Positions 35,645-45,430 of a DNA stretch of 64,000 nucleotides are shown here, one piece after another (position 1 is the first letter of the stretch; each line of letters opens with the position of its first letter). A program made the translations under genes and the position numbers. The stretch comes from Parabacteroides johnsonii DSM 18315 (GTDB lineage Bacteria > Bacteroidota > Bacteroidia > Bacteroidales > Tannerellaceae), in contig NZ_CP102285.1 in assembly GCF_025151045.1 (NCBI RefSeq), positions 4,402,001 through 4,466,000 of the forward strand. Direction: 5' to 3'. The notes beneath the pieces are model-generated. The model was not told where the DNA came from and did not search any database. It saw nothing but the letters and a program-made list of their open reading frames with translations.

Positions 35645-38416
35645 TTAGAAGCGGAAATACAATTTTCCACTGACATTATTTTCCGGTCCGTTTCCTCTGG
35701 TACGATGCGGTTGAGATTGGGGGCCGAAATCTTCCGCTTTTCCGAATTTGGTTCCGACAGCCGGAATTGCATTCATGAAAGATATATTTCCTTCCGGATA
35801 GTCGGCAATCGTGTGGTTACGTTTCGGATCGTATTGTTCTTGTACGGCTGGGGTAAAGAGGTGCAAGGTGATATCTTCTTTCCCGCTGTAGACTTCGAAT
35901 GGAGTGGGACAATCGAGCTTCATTCCATAAAACAAAGAATAATATCCTTTAAATTCCGGATAATCCCAGCTTTCACCAGTGATAGTGTTGTTATACTTCT
36001 TATCCCAGATATCCAGCGAACCGCCTTTCATCCGGTTGTTATATACACGGTATGGTCCGTTGGCGAGCAAAGTGGCTCCGGCGATCTCCTTTTCTGGGAA
36101 ATCGAACGTGATACCCGCCATCTTGACCATGTCCTGGGGGCGGTAATTGTAATCCAGTTCTACGATGCCGGAAGGGAGCATGGTCCAGGTGAATGTGTAG
36201 ACTGTATTTTTTCCGTTTCGGGACGTATAAGTGGCAATCAGTTGAGGATTTCCTTCCACTTGCTTATATTCTACTGATTTACAAATAATATCTTGATTGG
36301 ATATCAGTACCGGCCCATTGTTCAACGGGATTGCTTTACCTCCGGAAGTGACTGACCGGAGCAGGCCGTTTTGTTTGTCGAACGTTACCTCCGTACCGGC
36401 AGCCGAAAAATACCAGTTATCGATGCTTTCTTTTACAGTCGGTACGCTACCTTCCTGTGGCAGCAGACGGTTGGCAAGACGGTCGGGTGTGCCGATCTCG
36501 TAGCTCCAGGTAAATAACTCTTGGTTGTAACGGTCTTTTACCGTAACATATAGAAAGTCGTATTCCTGCCAGCCGGAGGGAAGTTCAAGTTGCAAATACC
36601 CTCTTTCTCCCGGACGGATATCAGGAGAAGTGATCTTGCCAGAAACCGATTGTATGGCCTTTTGTGCAAGCGAGTTGATTTTAGACAGCCGGTATGTGTA
36701 GTTACAAGCGTTCGCATTTGTGAACGCATATCTGTTTTCTATTTCGAAACGGCCATCCCATCCCGGTGTGAGATAGCGTTTCGGCAGATGGATCGGCGAC
36801 CATATTTCTTTGATTGTAAAGAAGCTACCTTCTTTTTCGCGATATGGACCTACGATACCGTCGGCTCCATGATCTTTGTCGGTATCGTAGAATCCGTTTT
36901 TATCTTCGCGAACAACTGCCTGGTCCGTAAAGTCCCAAAGGAACATGCCGGCTGAAAGCGGATTGGAGAGCATCAGGTTCCAGTAGTCGTCGAGTCCGGC
37001 TCCGTGTCCACCGTCGTATAATCCGTGCAGGATTTCTGTCGGCATGAAGATATCCCTTCCGTGGAACATATTGCCGATTCCGGAATTATATTTGATGTAA
37101 TGTACCGTATTGATATTTCCCGATAACGCCCAAGGATGCAGGACAGCTCGTTTTTGCGGATCATATTGTGGAAATAGTGGGTCGAGGTCAAAATTGAAGC
37201 CTCCCTCATTCCCGTTTGCCCAGAAAATGATAGACGGACGGTTGAGATCCCGTTTCAGCATTTCTCCGACTAGAATGGTCCCGACTTCCGTGTCATAAGG
37301 AGGATATTGCCAAGCGCACAGTTCGTCGATCACATACATCCCCAGAGAGTCGCAAACTTCCAGAAAATGTTTGTCAGGTGGATAGTGTGACATGCGGACT
37401 GCATTCATGTTCATTTCTTTCATCAGCTTGACGTCGTTAATACTAAGCTGCTTGTTCGTCGTTCGTCCCGTAGTGGGCCAGTGAGAGTGGCGGTTCACCC
37501 CTTTAAAGCGCATTTTCACACCGTTGATATAGACACCGTCTTTCGGTTTCACTTCGACTGTACGGAACCCGATCCGGTCGGTTATGGTATGCAGTACTTT
37601 GTCTTTCTGGCGAAGGGTGATTATGGCGGTGTACAATTGTGGGTCTTCGGCTGACCAGGGTTTGATATTGTCGATTTTGCCAGATAGGGATATTTTTCCT
37701 GTTTTTTCGTTTATGGAAGCAGATGTGATTTTCCCCATCGTCTGGTCCTGGATATCTTTGATCTCTATTTCCGCTTTTATGCCGGAAAGTTTCTTGTCTA
37801 TAAATATATCTGCGTTCAGTTCGCCATGTTGCCGAGCGTCGATCGCCGTATATTCGATGAAGTTGTTAGGAACAGCTTCGAGGTAAACCGGACGGAAGAT
37901 GCCTCCGAATACCCAGAAATCACATTGCCGTTCCGCTTCGTTGATACTGGCATTAGACGACATTTTATTCACTTTGACTTCCAAAAGGTTTTCTTTGTTC
38001 ATATGGACCAGTTTGGTTATCTCCCGCTTGAATCGGTAGAAAGCTCCCTGATGGGGAGTACCTGCCTGTTTTCCGTTTACCTTAATTTCCGTATCGGTCA
38101 TGGAACCTTCGAAAACGATAAAGATACGTTTGCCTTTCCATGTCGCCGGCACTTCGAATGTTGTTTTATACAATCCGGATTCGTCAGCTTTCGGCTTGTC
38201 ATGTCCGTAGTTGAAGGTTCCGTATCCTTCCATTTCCCAGCAGGAGGGAACCTTGATCTTATTCCATTCCCCGCTTTTCCTGCCACCGGTACAGAAGAAG
38301 TCCCATTCGACCGCATCGTCCGACCCTTTCCCTGACAGGTATTTTACATCAGTGGTCTGCCCGCTTGCTAACAGGCTACCTATTAAAAATAAAAAAGAAT
38401 AAAAATATTTCATCAT
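35645..38416 (-). CDS. GH2-family glycoside hydrolase
   Basis: A 923-residue exported retaining glycosidase, signal peptide ending near LLASGQ. The N-terminal jelly-roll (VPSCWEMEGYGTFNYGHDKP), the immunoglobulin-like domain, and the TIM barrel with NRHSHWPTTGR are typical of large GH2 beta-galactosidases. The acid/base is Glu404 in NGNEGG and the nucleophile Glu461 in TEILHGLYDGG, which corresponds to the EYAHAMGNSLGG motif of LacZ-like enzymes. The C-terminal 300 residues form the extra beta domain (bgal small chain-like). Its position after SusC and SusD supports a role in trimming beta-linked residues, but galactose specificity is not proven. Separated from susD by a long perfect hairpin. 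Confidence 0.88.
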   Translation of the reverse strand: MMKYFYSFLFLIGSLLASGQTTDVKYLSGKGSDDAVEWDFFCTGGRKSGEWNKIKVPSCWEMEGYGTFNYGHDKPKADESGLYKTTFEVPATWKGKRIFIVFEGSMTDTEIKVNGKQAGTPHQGAFYRFKREITKLVHMNKENLLEVKVNKMSSNASINEAERQCDFWVFGGIFRPVYLEAVPNNFIEYTAIDARQHGELNADIFIDKKLSGIKAEIEIKDIQDQTMGKITSASINEKTGKISLSGKIDNIKPWSAEDPQLYTAIITLRQKDKVLHTITDRIGFRTVEVKPKDGVYINGVKMRFKGVNRHSHWPTTGRTTNKQLSINDVKLMKEMNMNAVRMSHYPPDKHFLEVCDSLGMYVIDELCAWQYPPYDTEVGTILVGEMLKRDLNRPSIIFWANGNEGGFNFDLDPLFPQYDPQKRAVLHPWALSGNINTVHYIKYNSGIGNMFHGRDIFMPTEILHGLYDGGHGAGLDDYWNLMLSNPLSAGMFLWDFTDQAVVREDKNGFYDTDKDHGADGIVGPYREKEGSFFTIKEIWSPIHLPKRYLTPGWDGRFEIENRYAFTNANACNYTYRLSKINSLAQKAIQSVSGKITSPDIRPGERGYLQLELPSGWQEYDFLYVTVKDRYNQELFTWSYEIGTPDRLANRLLPQEGSVPTVKESIDNWYFSAAGTEVTFDKQNGLLRSVTSGGKAIPLNNGPVLISNQDIICKSVEYKQVEGNPQLIATYTSRNGKNTVYTFTWTMLPSGIVELDYNYRPQDMVKMAGITFDFPEKEIAGATLLANGPYRVYNNRMKGGSLDIWDKKYNNTITGESWDYPEFKGYYSLFYGMKLDCPTPFEVYSGKEDITLHLFTPAVQEQYDPKRNHTIADYPEGNISFMNAIPAVGTKFGKAEDFGPQSQPHRTRGNGPENNVSGKLYFRF

Positions 38417-38454
38417 ATAGTAAGAATTAAGAGGTTTTCTGATAAAAAGGGATT

Positions 38455-38518
38455 GTAAATGATGATTTGTCTGTTACTTTTGGCTTGATCCAAAAGTAAC
38501 AGACAAATCATCATTTAC
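38455..38518. repeat. 29-pair perfect hairpin between susD and the GH2 gene
   Basis: The arms 38455-38483 and 38490-38518 are exact reverse complements (29 of 29) with a six-base loop CTTGAT. It begins 5 bases after the susD stop codon on the minus strand. No T-run follows, so it may be an RNA-stability or attenuation element rather than a full terminator. Confidence 0.8.
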
Positions 38519-38522
38519 CAAA

Positions 38523-40001
38523 TTACCACAGCGGATGCTGTTTCAGATTCGGATTTTTATCCGTTTCGTCCTGAGGCAAAGGTAGTGAATAATATTTATC
38601 ATCCACGGCCCTGCCCAAGCGTTCTGCCATGCAATGCTGCCGTTTCATGTCGAACAAAGAATGCCCTTCGGCTGCAAACTCCCAAATACGTTCCTGTATG
38701 ATCGCTTTCCGCAAATCTGTTTGTGAAATAGATGAAGGGATTGGCTCGAGTCCGGCTCTTGCCCGTACCCGGTTGATGCCTGTCAGTGCATCTCCGATGC
38801 GGTTCATTTCGCAATAGGCTTCGGACTGCATTAACAAAACATCTGCGTAACGTATGATTTTTCTGTTGCAACTATAGTCTCCGGCCGAAGTTGATTGATT
38901 GTCGTTCGGATCAAGATATTTAGCAAAGTGGCAAAGAGGAAAAGAGGGTTCTGCTATATTATCCGGATCATAAACATATTGTTTGCCGTTATTTATATCG
39001 GTAAATTCTGTAACAAACGTGGTGGAAATTCGTTTGTCTTCGACTTCATATGATTTATAGAATTCCGGAGTAGAAATGAATGAAGACCATCCGTCCGTCT
39101 TTTTAATGTTATAACCACGCATCCCTGTTATGGCTGGTGAGTCGTTTCCATTGATGTTTGTTTGGAATTCGATATCAAAAATATACTCTTTCCCATGTTC
39201 GTTTGTCACATCGAAAACTCGTCGGAAATTTTCTTCCAATCCATAACCGAAAGTTCCTTCATCATTAATAATATCAGTTGCTTGAGAAGCTGCCTTTTCC
39301 CAAAAACCGCTTTTGTTCCAAGGCCATCCGGCTTGTGTCAGATAGACTTTTGCCAACATAGCCATTGCTGCACCTTTTGTTGCACGTCCGGCATTCGAAT
39401 CTTCCCATTTTATCGGTAGAGCAGAACCTGCATACAATAAGTCTTCTTCAATTAAAGCCCAGGCTGCGTCATCTGTTCCTTGGTTGGATGGAGCTTCATC
39501 ATTTAAGTTGTCGGTTTCTCGAATGACGACAATATGGTCATAAAAGCGCATCAGATCAAAATAAGCTAAAGCGCGTAAGAATTTTGTCTGTCCGACAATC
39601 TGCTTTCTAACTTCTTCTGATTTGAATGTGATATTATCGATGTTCAGTAATAAATTATTTGCACGCCGAATGGCAGAATAGGAGATTTGCCAAATGTTTT
39701 TACAAAAATCGGTAGTCGGTGTCCAAGTTAAATTGTCCATTTCTACACGCGAAGGAGCGCTTGCATTGGCATTGGCCGCTTCACCGGGAAAATCAGCTCC
39801 CATCCAAATATAACGCCTATAGCTTTTTTCATCGGCAAATGTATTGTAGACAGCTGTCAGTGCAGCATTTGCATCGGCTTCCGTTTTGTAGAAATTGTCG
39901 GGTGTGATGAATTCATATGCTTCTTCATCCAGAAAATTGCAAGAGGAAGAGGACACCAGTAATGCTAATCCGATTATATATTTATGTAGTTTCATATTCA
40001 A
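38523..40001 (-). CDS. SusD/RagB-family glycan-binding lipoprotein
   Basis: A 492-residue surface lipoprotein with a lipobox SSSC and the N-terminal NFLDEEAYEFITPDNFYKTEADANAALTAVY. Typical SusD features follow: RRANNLLLNIDNI, RALAYFDLMRFYDHIVVI, RATKGAAMAMLAKVYLTQAGWPW, IIRYADVLLMQSEAYCEMN and ERIWEFAAEGHSLFDMKR. It begins 14 bases after its SusC partner and should bind oligosaccharide at the cell surface. The sequence differs widely from the SusD at 30667, so the two loci serve different glycans. Confidence 0.92.
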   Translation of the reverse strand: MNMKLHKYIIGLALLVSSSSCNFLDEEAYEFITPDNFYKTEADANAALTAVYNTFADEKSYRRYIWMGADFPGEAANANASAPSRVEMDNLTWTPTTDFCKNIWQISYSAIRRANNLLLNIDNITFKSEEVRKQIVGQTKFLRALAYFDLMRFYDHIVVIRETDNLNDEAPSNQGTDDAAWALIEEDLLYAGSALPIKWEDSNAGRATKGAAMAMLAKVYLTQAGWPWNKSGFWEKAASQATDIINDEGTFGYGLEENFRRVFDVTNEHGKEYIFDIEFQTNINGNDSPAITGMRGYNIKKTDGWSSFISTPEFYKSYEVEDKRISTTFVTEFTDINNGKQYVYDPDNIAEPSFPLCHFAKYLDPNDNQSTSAGDYSCNRKIIRYADVLLMQSEAYCEMNRIGDALTGINRVRARAGLEPIPSSISQTDLRKAIIQERIWEFAAEGHSLFDMKRQHCMAERLGRAVDDKYYSLPLPQDETDKNPNLKQHPLW

Positions 40002-40015
40002 TTCGTTTTAAATGA

Positions 40016-43000
40016 TTAAAAACCAATGTTTACACCAAGAATGAAAGAGCGGGCAGTCGGGTAGGCATTGTAATCCACACCTAACTGAAGATTGCTTTGT
40101 CCTTGACTATTTACTTCTGGATTGTATCCGGAATAGCCGGTGATAGTCAGTAAATTTTGTGCGGTTGCATAAATACGTAAAGAACGAAGGAATGAAACTT
40201 TGGGGAATGTGTAACCTAAAGTGACATTTTGTATGCGTAAAAAGGAACCGTCCTCAATTAGATAGTCGGACTGTAACAAATTTTGGTTTACTAACACGTG
40301 AGCACGCGGGTATTTACCATTCGGGTTGTTGGCTGTCCAACGGTCCTTCACTTCTGCCCGCTGATTACCCCATGCACTGACGATATTTGTTTCTGCGCGT
40401 AATACATTATATATGTCATTACCGACGGAACCGTTGATATAAACAGATAAATCAAAATTCTTATAAGAGAAATTATTGGTCCAACCAAAGATGAAATCAG
40501 GATTCGGATCACCAACGATCTGCCGGTCTTCTCCGAAACTGATCTTGCCGTCTCCATTCTTATCCACAAAACTCATATCTCCTATTTTGTCGAAGTTGGA
40601 ATCAGCGACACGAGCAGCGTCTTGCCATTCTTTTTCCGTACGCATCACACCGTTTGTTTTCAACAAGTTCCATACTCCGACTGGTAATCCTGGCTCAAGC
40701 CAGCTACCGTTTACTTTCAGGTGTCCGGAGATCGTACCTTGCTGGGTCGGGATATATCCGGGGATTTCCAGCACTTTATTTTTGTTGGTTGACCAGTTAA
40801 GCATGGTGTTCCATTTGAATGGACCTGTCAGAACATCGGCTGATAGACTTAGTTCAAGACCTTTGTTTTGCAAACTGCCAATATTTTTCAAAACAGTACC
40901 GAAACCAGTTGTCAATGGAACGGAAATGTTCCATAACAGATCGGTTGTCTTTTTATAGTAATAGTCTGCTGTGAAATTGATGCGATTGTTGAATACTCCC
41001 AAGTCGATCCCGATATCGGTGATGGCAGTGGTTTCCCATTTCAAATCTGGATTTGGCATGTTACCGGCACCGATACCAACACTGGTTACCCCTCCGATTG
41101 GGTATGTATATGTATTCATCTTTTCGGGAGACGAATAAGCCGGAATATTTTGGTTACCTGTCACACCCCAACTACCTCTGATTTTCAAATTGCTGATCCA
41201 ATCAATATTTTTCATGAACTTTTCTTGATTGATACGCCATGCAGCTGCGAATGAAGGGAAGAATGCCCATTTGTTATTTGCACCAAATTTGGAGCTCCCA
41301 TCAGCCCGTCCTGTTACAGTGAAAAGATATTTGTCCATTAGGACATAATTGATACGACCGAAACCAGATAATAATGTGCTTTTACTCCTTCCGGTATTTG
41401 GTTTGTCCCATTGTGCACCGGCATCTAAATTGTTATATCCGTATACGTCACTGATAAAATCACGTGCAGTCATAGAACCGGTCTTGTTTTCTTCGTACAA
41501 CAGAGAAGAACCGACCATGACATTCAGAGAGTGTTGGCCGATCTTTTTGATATAAGTCAATACGTTTTCATTCGAATAGGAACTGCTTCTACGGCTTTGT
41601 TGTTCTGCAATGCCGTTAGCATTGTAGCCTCTGTATGTCTCTTTTGGTTCGTACACTTCACGTGACGCGTTTGACATATCTGCTCCTCCACTGACTTTTA
41701 GTGTCAGTCCGTCAATGATGTGGAATGTCAGGTCGGCAGAAGCCAATATACGGTCGATGGTCCCTTTATCTTGAAGATGTTTAACGTAGGGAACAGGGTT
41801 CGGAACAGTAGAAGATCCTGGCAGATAGTTTAAACGGACGTATTCTCCGGTTGTCGGATCGTATATCGGAACTGTAGGCGGCATGACGAGTGATGCATTG
41901 ATGATGGAAGTGTTTCCTCCTCCGTCTCCGTTTTCACGACCGGTATTGGCAAAAACACGGCTGATCGTAAGGCTGGTGGACAGGTCGACAACTTTAGAGA
42001 TTTTCGTATCGATGTTGTTTCGCAGGGATACACGATTGAAATCCTGATTTTTAACAACTCCTTCTTGTCCAAAGTAACTTGCGACGACTGCAAATTTTGT
42101 GTTTTCGCTTCCTCCGTTTACCGAGACATTGTGGCTATGTATCGGAGCAGTACGGAAAATTTGATCTTGCCAATCTGTCCCTTCGCCCAATTGACTCATT
42201 GCAGGATATAAAGGGTCGGAAGATGTATTTGAGTAATAAATGGGACGGCCATCGGTTTCAGCTCCCTCGTTTACCATTTCAGCCCATTCGGTAGCGTTCA
42301 TCATATCCAGTTTCTTAGCGACGTGCTGGAAACCTACATACCCGTCATAAGTGACTGTTGTTTTTCCCTGTTTACCTCTTTTGGTAGTGATCAGGATTAC
42401 GCCGTTGGCGCCACGTGAACCGTAGATGGAAGTGGCGGAGGCATCTTTCAGGATTTCCATGCTTTCGATATCGCCAGGGTTCAAAGTCGCCAGCGGATTC
42501 TGTCCGGCACCGGAACCACCGGCCGAACCGCCTGCCGTAACAGGATAACCGTCGATTACGTATAAAGGCTGGTTACCTGAAGTCAGTGAGTTGCCGCCAC
42601 GAATACGGATATCGACAACACCGCCCGGAGAACCGGAAGTCGCCATAACCTGCACGCCGGCCACTTTGCCTTGCAAACCCTGGTCGAAAGATGAAATCGC
42701 CTGTTTCTGGATTACGTCCGACTTTACGGAGCCGACGGAACCCGTCAAGTCGCTTTTACGCATCACACCGTAACCTACGACGACCACTTCATCTAATGCT
42801 TTTGTGTCTTCCGTCAGCTTGATCGTCAGCGATGATTTGTTTCCTACCGGCATATCCAGTGTGTTGAAGCCGATATAGGAAATTTGTAGCACAGCTTTCG
42901 GATTAACAGTGAGGGTGAACTGGCCGTTCATGTCGGTAATCGTACCGTTGGTCGTCCCCTTCTCTACGATATTAGCTCCGATGACCGGTTCGCCTGTCGC

Positions 43001-43381
43001 ATCTTTGACAATACCGGTGATGGTTTGTCCTTTTTGTTGTAAACTGACCGGAGCGGTTTTTTCGTCTTTCGAGATGATGATCTGCCGGTCGGAGATGTAA
43101 TAATGTGTGTCGGTTCCTTTAAATATCTGATCGAGAATCTTGCTTACCTGTTCTTTCCGTGCCTTGACGGATACTTTTCGGTTCAGGTCGACCGAGTTGT
43201 CCAGATAGAAAAAGATATATTCGCTCTCTTTCTCGATTTTATTAAATATTTCTTTCACCGTGAGGTTGTTCGATTCGATGGTGAAGAATGTTTCCTGCGA
43301 GTATGTCTCTGCTGCCAGGCAGAAACTCATACTCATCCACAAAAAAAGCAGACAAATACTAAACCTTGTGTTATTTTTCAT
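40016..43381 (-). CDS. SusC/RagA-family TonB-dependent transducer with STN domain
   Basis: An 1121-residue outer-membrane protein. After the signal peptide an STN (secretin/TonB N-terminal) domain spans about residues 35-105 (NNLTVKEIFNKIEKESEYIFFY to DRQIIISK), then a carboxypeptidase-like domain (ITGIVKDATGEPVIGANIVEKG), TonB box DEVVVVGYG, plug and barrel ending in a GVNIGF strand. The STN domain lets such transporters signal through a FecR anti-sigma factor, whose gene lies just upstream. With SusD and GH2 downstream it forms the second glycan locus. Confidence 0.94.
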   Translation of the reverse strand: MKNNTRFSICLLFLWMSMSFCLAAETYSQETFFTIESNNLTVKEIFNKIEKESEYIFFYLDNSVDLNRKVSVKARKEQVSKILDQIFKGTDTHYYISDRQIIISKDEKTAPVSLQQKGQTITGIVKDATGEPVIGANIVEKGTTNGTITDMNGQFTLTVNPKAVLQISYIGFNTLDMPVGNKSSLTIKLTEDTKALDEVVVVGYGVMRKSDLTGSVGSVKSDVIQKQAISSFDQGLQGKVAGVQVMATSGSPGGVVDIRIRGGNSLTSGNQPLYVIDGYPVTAGGSAGGSGAGQNPLATLNPGDIESMEILKDASATSIYGSRGANGVILITTKRGKQGKTTVTYDGYVGFQHVAKKLDMMNATEWAEMVNEGAETDGRPIYYSNTSSDPLYPAMSQLGEGTDWQDQIFRTAPIHSHNVSVNGGSENTKFAVVASYFGQEGVVKNQDFNRVSLRNNIDTKISKVVDLSTSLTISRVFANTGRENGDGGGNTSIINASLVMPPTVPIYDPTTGEYVRLNYLPGSSTVPNPVPYVKHLQDKGTIDRILASADLTFHIIDGLTLKVSGGADMSNASREVYEPKETYRGYNANGIAEQQSRRSSSYSNENVLTYIKKIGQHSLNVMVGSSLLYEENKTGSMTARDFISDVYGYNNLDAGAQWDKPNTGRSKSTLLSGFGRINYVLMDKYLFTVTGRADGSSKFGANNKWAFFPSFAAAWRINQEKFMKNIDWISNLKIRGSWGVTGNQNIPAYSSPEKMNTYTYPIGGVTSVGIGAGNMPNPDLKWETTAITDIGIDLGVFNNRINFTADYYYKKTTDLLWNISVPLTTGFGTVLKNIGSLQNKGLELSLSADVLTGPFKWNTMLNWSTNKNKVLEIPGYIPTQQGTISGHLKVNGSWLEPGLPVGVWNLLKTNGVMRTEKEWQDAARVADSNFDKIGDMSFVDKNGDGKISFGEDRQIVGDPNPDFIFGWTNNFSYKNFDLSVYINGSVGNDIYNVLRAETNIVSAWGNQRAEVKDRWTANNPNGKYPRAHVLVNQNLLQSDYLIEDGSFLRIQNVTLGYTFPKVSFLRSLRIYATAQNLLTITGYSGYNPEVNSQGQSNLQLGVDYNAYPTARSFILGVNIGF

Positions 43382-43498
43382 ATCGCTTGTAATGATTTAA
43401 GTTGGTAAAAACTTTTTATAGTTCTCATCTTTATGTGGGAAGGAAGTGTGTTCCCCCTCCTGTGTCGTTGTGATTTAAGGATCCATACCGTATAGTTT

Positions 43499-44710
43499 TT
43501 AATGTTTGACTTTTATTTCTATACTCTCATATTTGTTTTCTACTTGAATCGGGGCCGCTTCTTTCAAGGCCTTCATCATTTCGTCCAGACTCTCTTTCAG
43601 GTCCAGTTTTCCGCTGCAGGACAATTTGTCGGCCGGCTCTTTGCAATAGATACGGACTCCGTAATAGCGGGAAAGTTTTTTCACGATTTCTTTGAGCGGC
43701 TGCTGGTGGAACTGGTAATATCCGTCTTTCCAAGCCACATAATCGTCGGTATCGACTGTTGTGATTTTCCCTTTATGTATTTTACTGTCGTAGGAAAACA
43801 TCTGGTTAGGAGCCAGGATATTTTTGCATTTGTCGAGATTTACTTCAACTTTCCCACTGACTAGGACCACCTGCATATTCGCTTCGTTTTCATAGGCCGT
43901 GACATTGAATTGCGTTCCTAACACCTTTATATCCATCCGATGTGTTTTGACGATGAAAGGTTTTTGTTCATCCCGGCTGACGTGCAGGTATATTTCTCCT
44001 TCTACGAATATCTCTCTTTTCTCTTTTGCGAATTTGACCGGATACACGACTTTCGAGCCGGAGTTTACCCAAAGCCGGGTCCCATCGGCGAATGTGATGG
44101 ACGAACGCCGGCCGACAGGTACGATCAGCTGGTTAAATTCCTGTGCCTGCTCCGGATTGCCTTTTGGACAGAGGTCCACTTGTTCGGAGTTGATGTTTAC
44201 CTTTCCTTCCTTTTTATATTCGAGTTGGGTTTCTGTCCCGTCAATGGTCAGCTTTTCGTTGTTGGAAAGGACCAGTTGCACTTTTTCGTTTGTACTGTCT
44301 GGTGCCGGATTGGCTTGGATGATTGCCAGATAGTCTGTTTCGGCATCTTTCGGCCGCAGGGTTGCATACCAGCCGATTGCTGATAACAAAAGAAGGGAGG
44401 CTGCCGTGCTGATAGCAAGACGGATGAATTGTTGACGCTTCGCTTTTCTCTCTGTTTCTTTATTTTTTAATTCGATGCGTTGCCATAACGCATGTTCATC
44501 CTTGGCAGCCAAGGATGAACAATTTCTGTCTATTTTAATAGTACGTAGGAAGAGACGGGCATTTTCGATCTCTTGGGATAATGCGGCACTTTTTATCTGA
44601 AGATTGCTCCAAAAAGCCCGGCTTTTTTCAGTCGGGTGTAATTCCGACTGAATGAAAAAGTCGTCGTTCAGCAGTTGGTCTGCACTGTATGTTATATAGT
44701 CTTTATCCAT
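43499..44710 (-). CDS. FecR-family anti-sigma factor
   Basis: A 403-residue inner-membrane regulator. The N-terminal part (about 1-125) is cytoplasmic and binds the sigma factor; a single hydrophobic helix (IRLAISTAASLLLLSAIGWYA) spans the membrane; the periplasmic part has the FecR domain (GRRSSITFADGTRLWVNSGSKVVYP, FVEGEIYLHVSRDEQKPFIVKT, LGTQFNVTAYE) and a C-terminal STN-like end (LKEIVKKLSRYYGVRIYC). The frame is open 18 codons further up, but MDKDYITYSADQLL at 44710 is a better start. It is longer than the FecR at 46211 mainly in the linker. It lies 79 bases after the ECF sigma gene and 117 bases before the SusC gene, a standard sigma-FecR-SusC cascade. Confidence 0.93.
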   Translation of the reverse strand: MDKDYITYSADQLLNDDFFIQSELHPTEKSRAFWSNLQIKSAALSQEIENARLFLRTIKIDRNCSSLAAKDEHALWQRIELKNKETERKAKRQQFIRLAISTAASLLLLSAIGWYATLRPKDAETDYLAIIQANPAPDSTNEKVQLVLSNNEKLTIDGTETQLEYKKEGKVNINSEQVDLCPKGNPEQAQEFNQLIVPVGRRSSITFADGTRLWVNSGSKVVYPVKFAKEKREIFVEGEIYLHVSRDEQKPFIVKTHRMDIKVLGTQFNVTAYENEANMQVVLVSGKVEVNLDKCKNILAPNQMFSYDSKIHKGKITTVDTDDYVAWKDGYYQFHQQPLKEIVKKLSRYYGVRIYCKEPADKLSCSGKLDLKESLDEMMKALKEAAPIQVENKYESIEIKVKH

Positions 44711-44789
44711 TTTTCTTGTGAGCATTCTATATAAAGGACAAGGTCGCTTCCTTTTTATACTCACTGGAAGTAAACTTTTTTTATTTTTC

Positions 44790-45374
44790 TTATTGGACGG
44801 AAATGGATAGGAGCAGGAGGAATACTTCCACCGGCCCGTATAGGTCGCGTATCTTCTTCAGGGAGCGCTGGATAAGGTTTTGTGCGGATTGATAATTCAT
44901 GTCCATCATGATGCAGATTTCATCGAAGCTAAGTTCTTGTATATAGCGATAGTAAATGATCTCTTTTTGGCGTGGAGTCAGTACATTCAGAATTTCCTGT
45001 ATCTTCCTTTGTTGGTTGGTGTACTGTTCGTCCGTGACATATTGTTCTTCGACCGTCAGTCCGAGGGTAAAGGAAACAGTTTCATGATCGTAAGACGTGT
45101 AGTGGTCTTCCCGGTAAAGTGCATTGATCAGGCTATTCTTGAGGGAGACAAGCAAGTAGACTTTTATATTTTTAGGTGTGACCAGTTGTTTCCTGTTTTT
45201 GTATAATCCGGTAAAAACATCCTGGATACAATCTTTTATAAGTTCAGTATCGGAGGTAAAACTGTGCCCGTAACGGAACAGCATTTGTATGTAGACTTTG
45301 TATATCCAGCAATAAGCTTCATTATCGCCGGCTAAGAACTGACTCCATTTTATTTTGCTTTCATCTTCCTGCAT
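44790..45374 (-). CDS. ECF RNA polymerase sigma factor
   Basis: A 194-residue ECF sigma factor. Region 2 includes LIKDCIQDVFTGLYKNRKQL; region 4 has LTPRQKEIIYYRYIQELSFDEICIMMDMNYQSAQNLIQRSLKKIRDL. The C-terminal FLLLLSISVQ is the hydrophobic tail common in this Bacteroidales group. The start is the ATG at 45374 (MQEDESK); seven more codons are open upstream. The gene is paired with the FecR gene that follows and probably activates the SusC-SusD-GH2 locus when its glycan is sensed. A -7 match, TATATTTG, lies just upstream. Confidence 0.92.
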   Translation of the reverse strand: MQEDESKIKWSQFLAGDNEAYCWIYKVYIQMLFRYGHSFTSDTELIKDCIQDVFTGLYKNRKQLVTPKNIKVYLLVSLKNSLINALYREDHYTSYDHETVSFTLGLTVEEQYVTDEQYTNQQRKIQEILNVLTPRQKEIIYYRYIQELSFDEICIMMDMNYQSAQNLIQRSLKKIRDLYGPVEVFLLLLSISVQ

Positions 45375-45392
45375 AATTGTGCTGTATGGTCG

Positions 45393-45424
45393 CAAATATA
45401 ATATTTTTGCTAGAATAACGGAAA
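45393..45424 (-). promoter_or_regulatory. candidate promoter of the ECF sigma gene
   Basis: The minus strand reads TTTC (45421-45424), a 20-base spacer, then TATATTTG (45393-45400). The -7 is exact and the -33 differs by one base. The start codon lies 18 bases after the -7 element. Confidence 0.5.
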
Positions 45425-45430
45425 CTTACC

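Noticed and set aside
43103-43408. A 101-codon plus-strand frame opposite the start of a SusC gene
   Set aside because: It is antisense to the signal peptide and STN domain of the SusC gene and shows no independent support.
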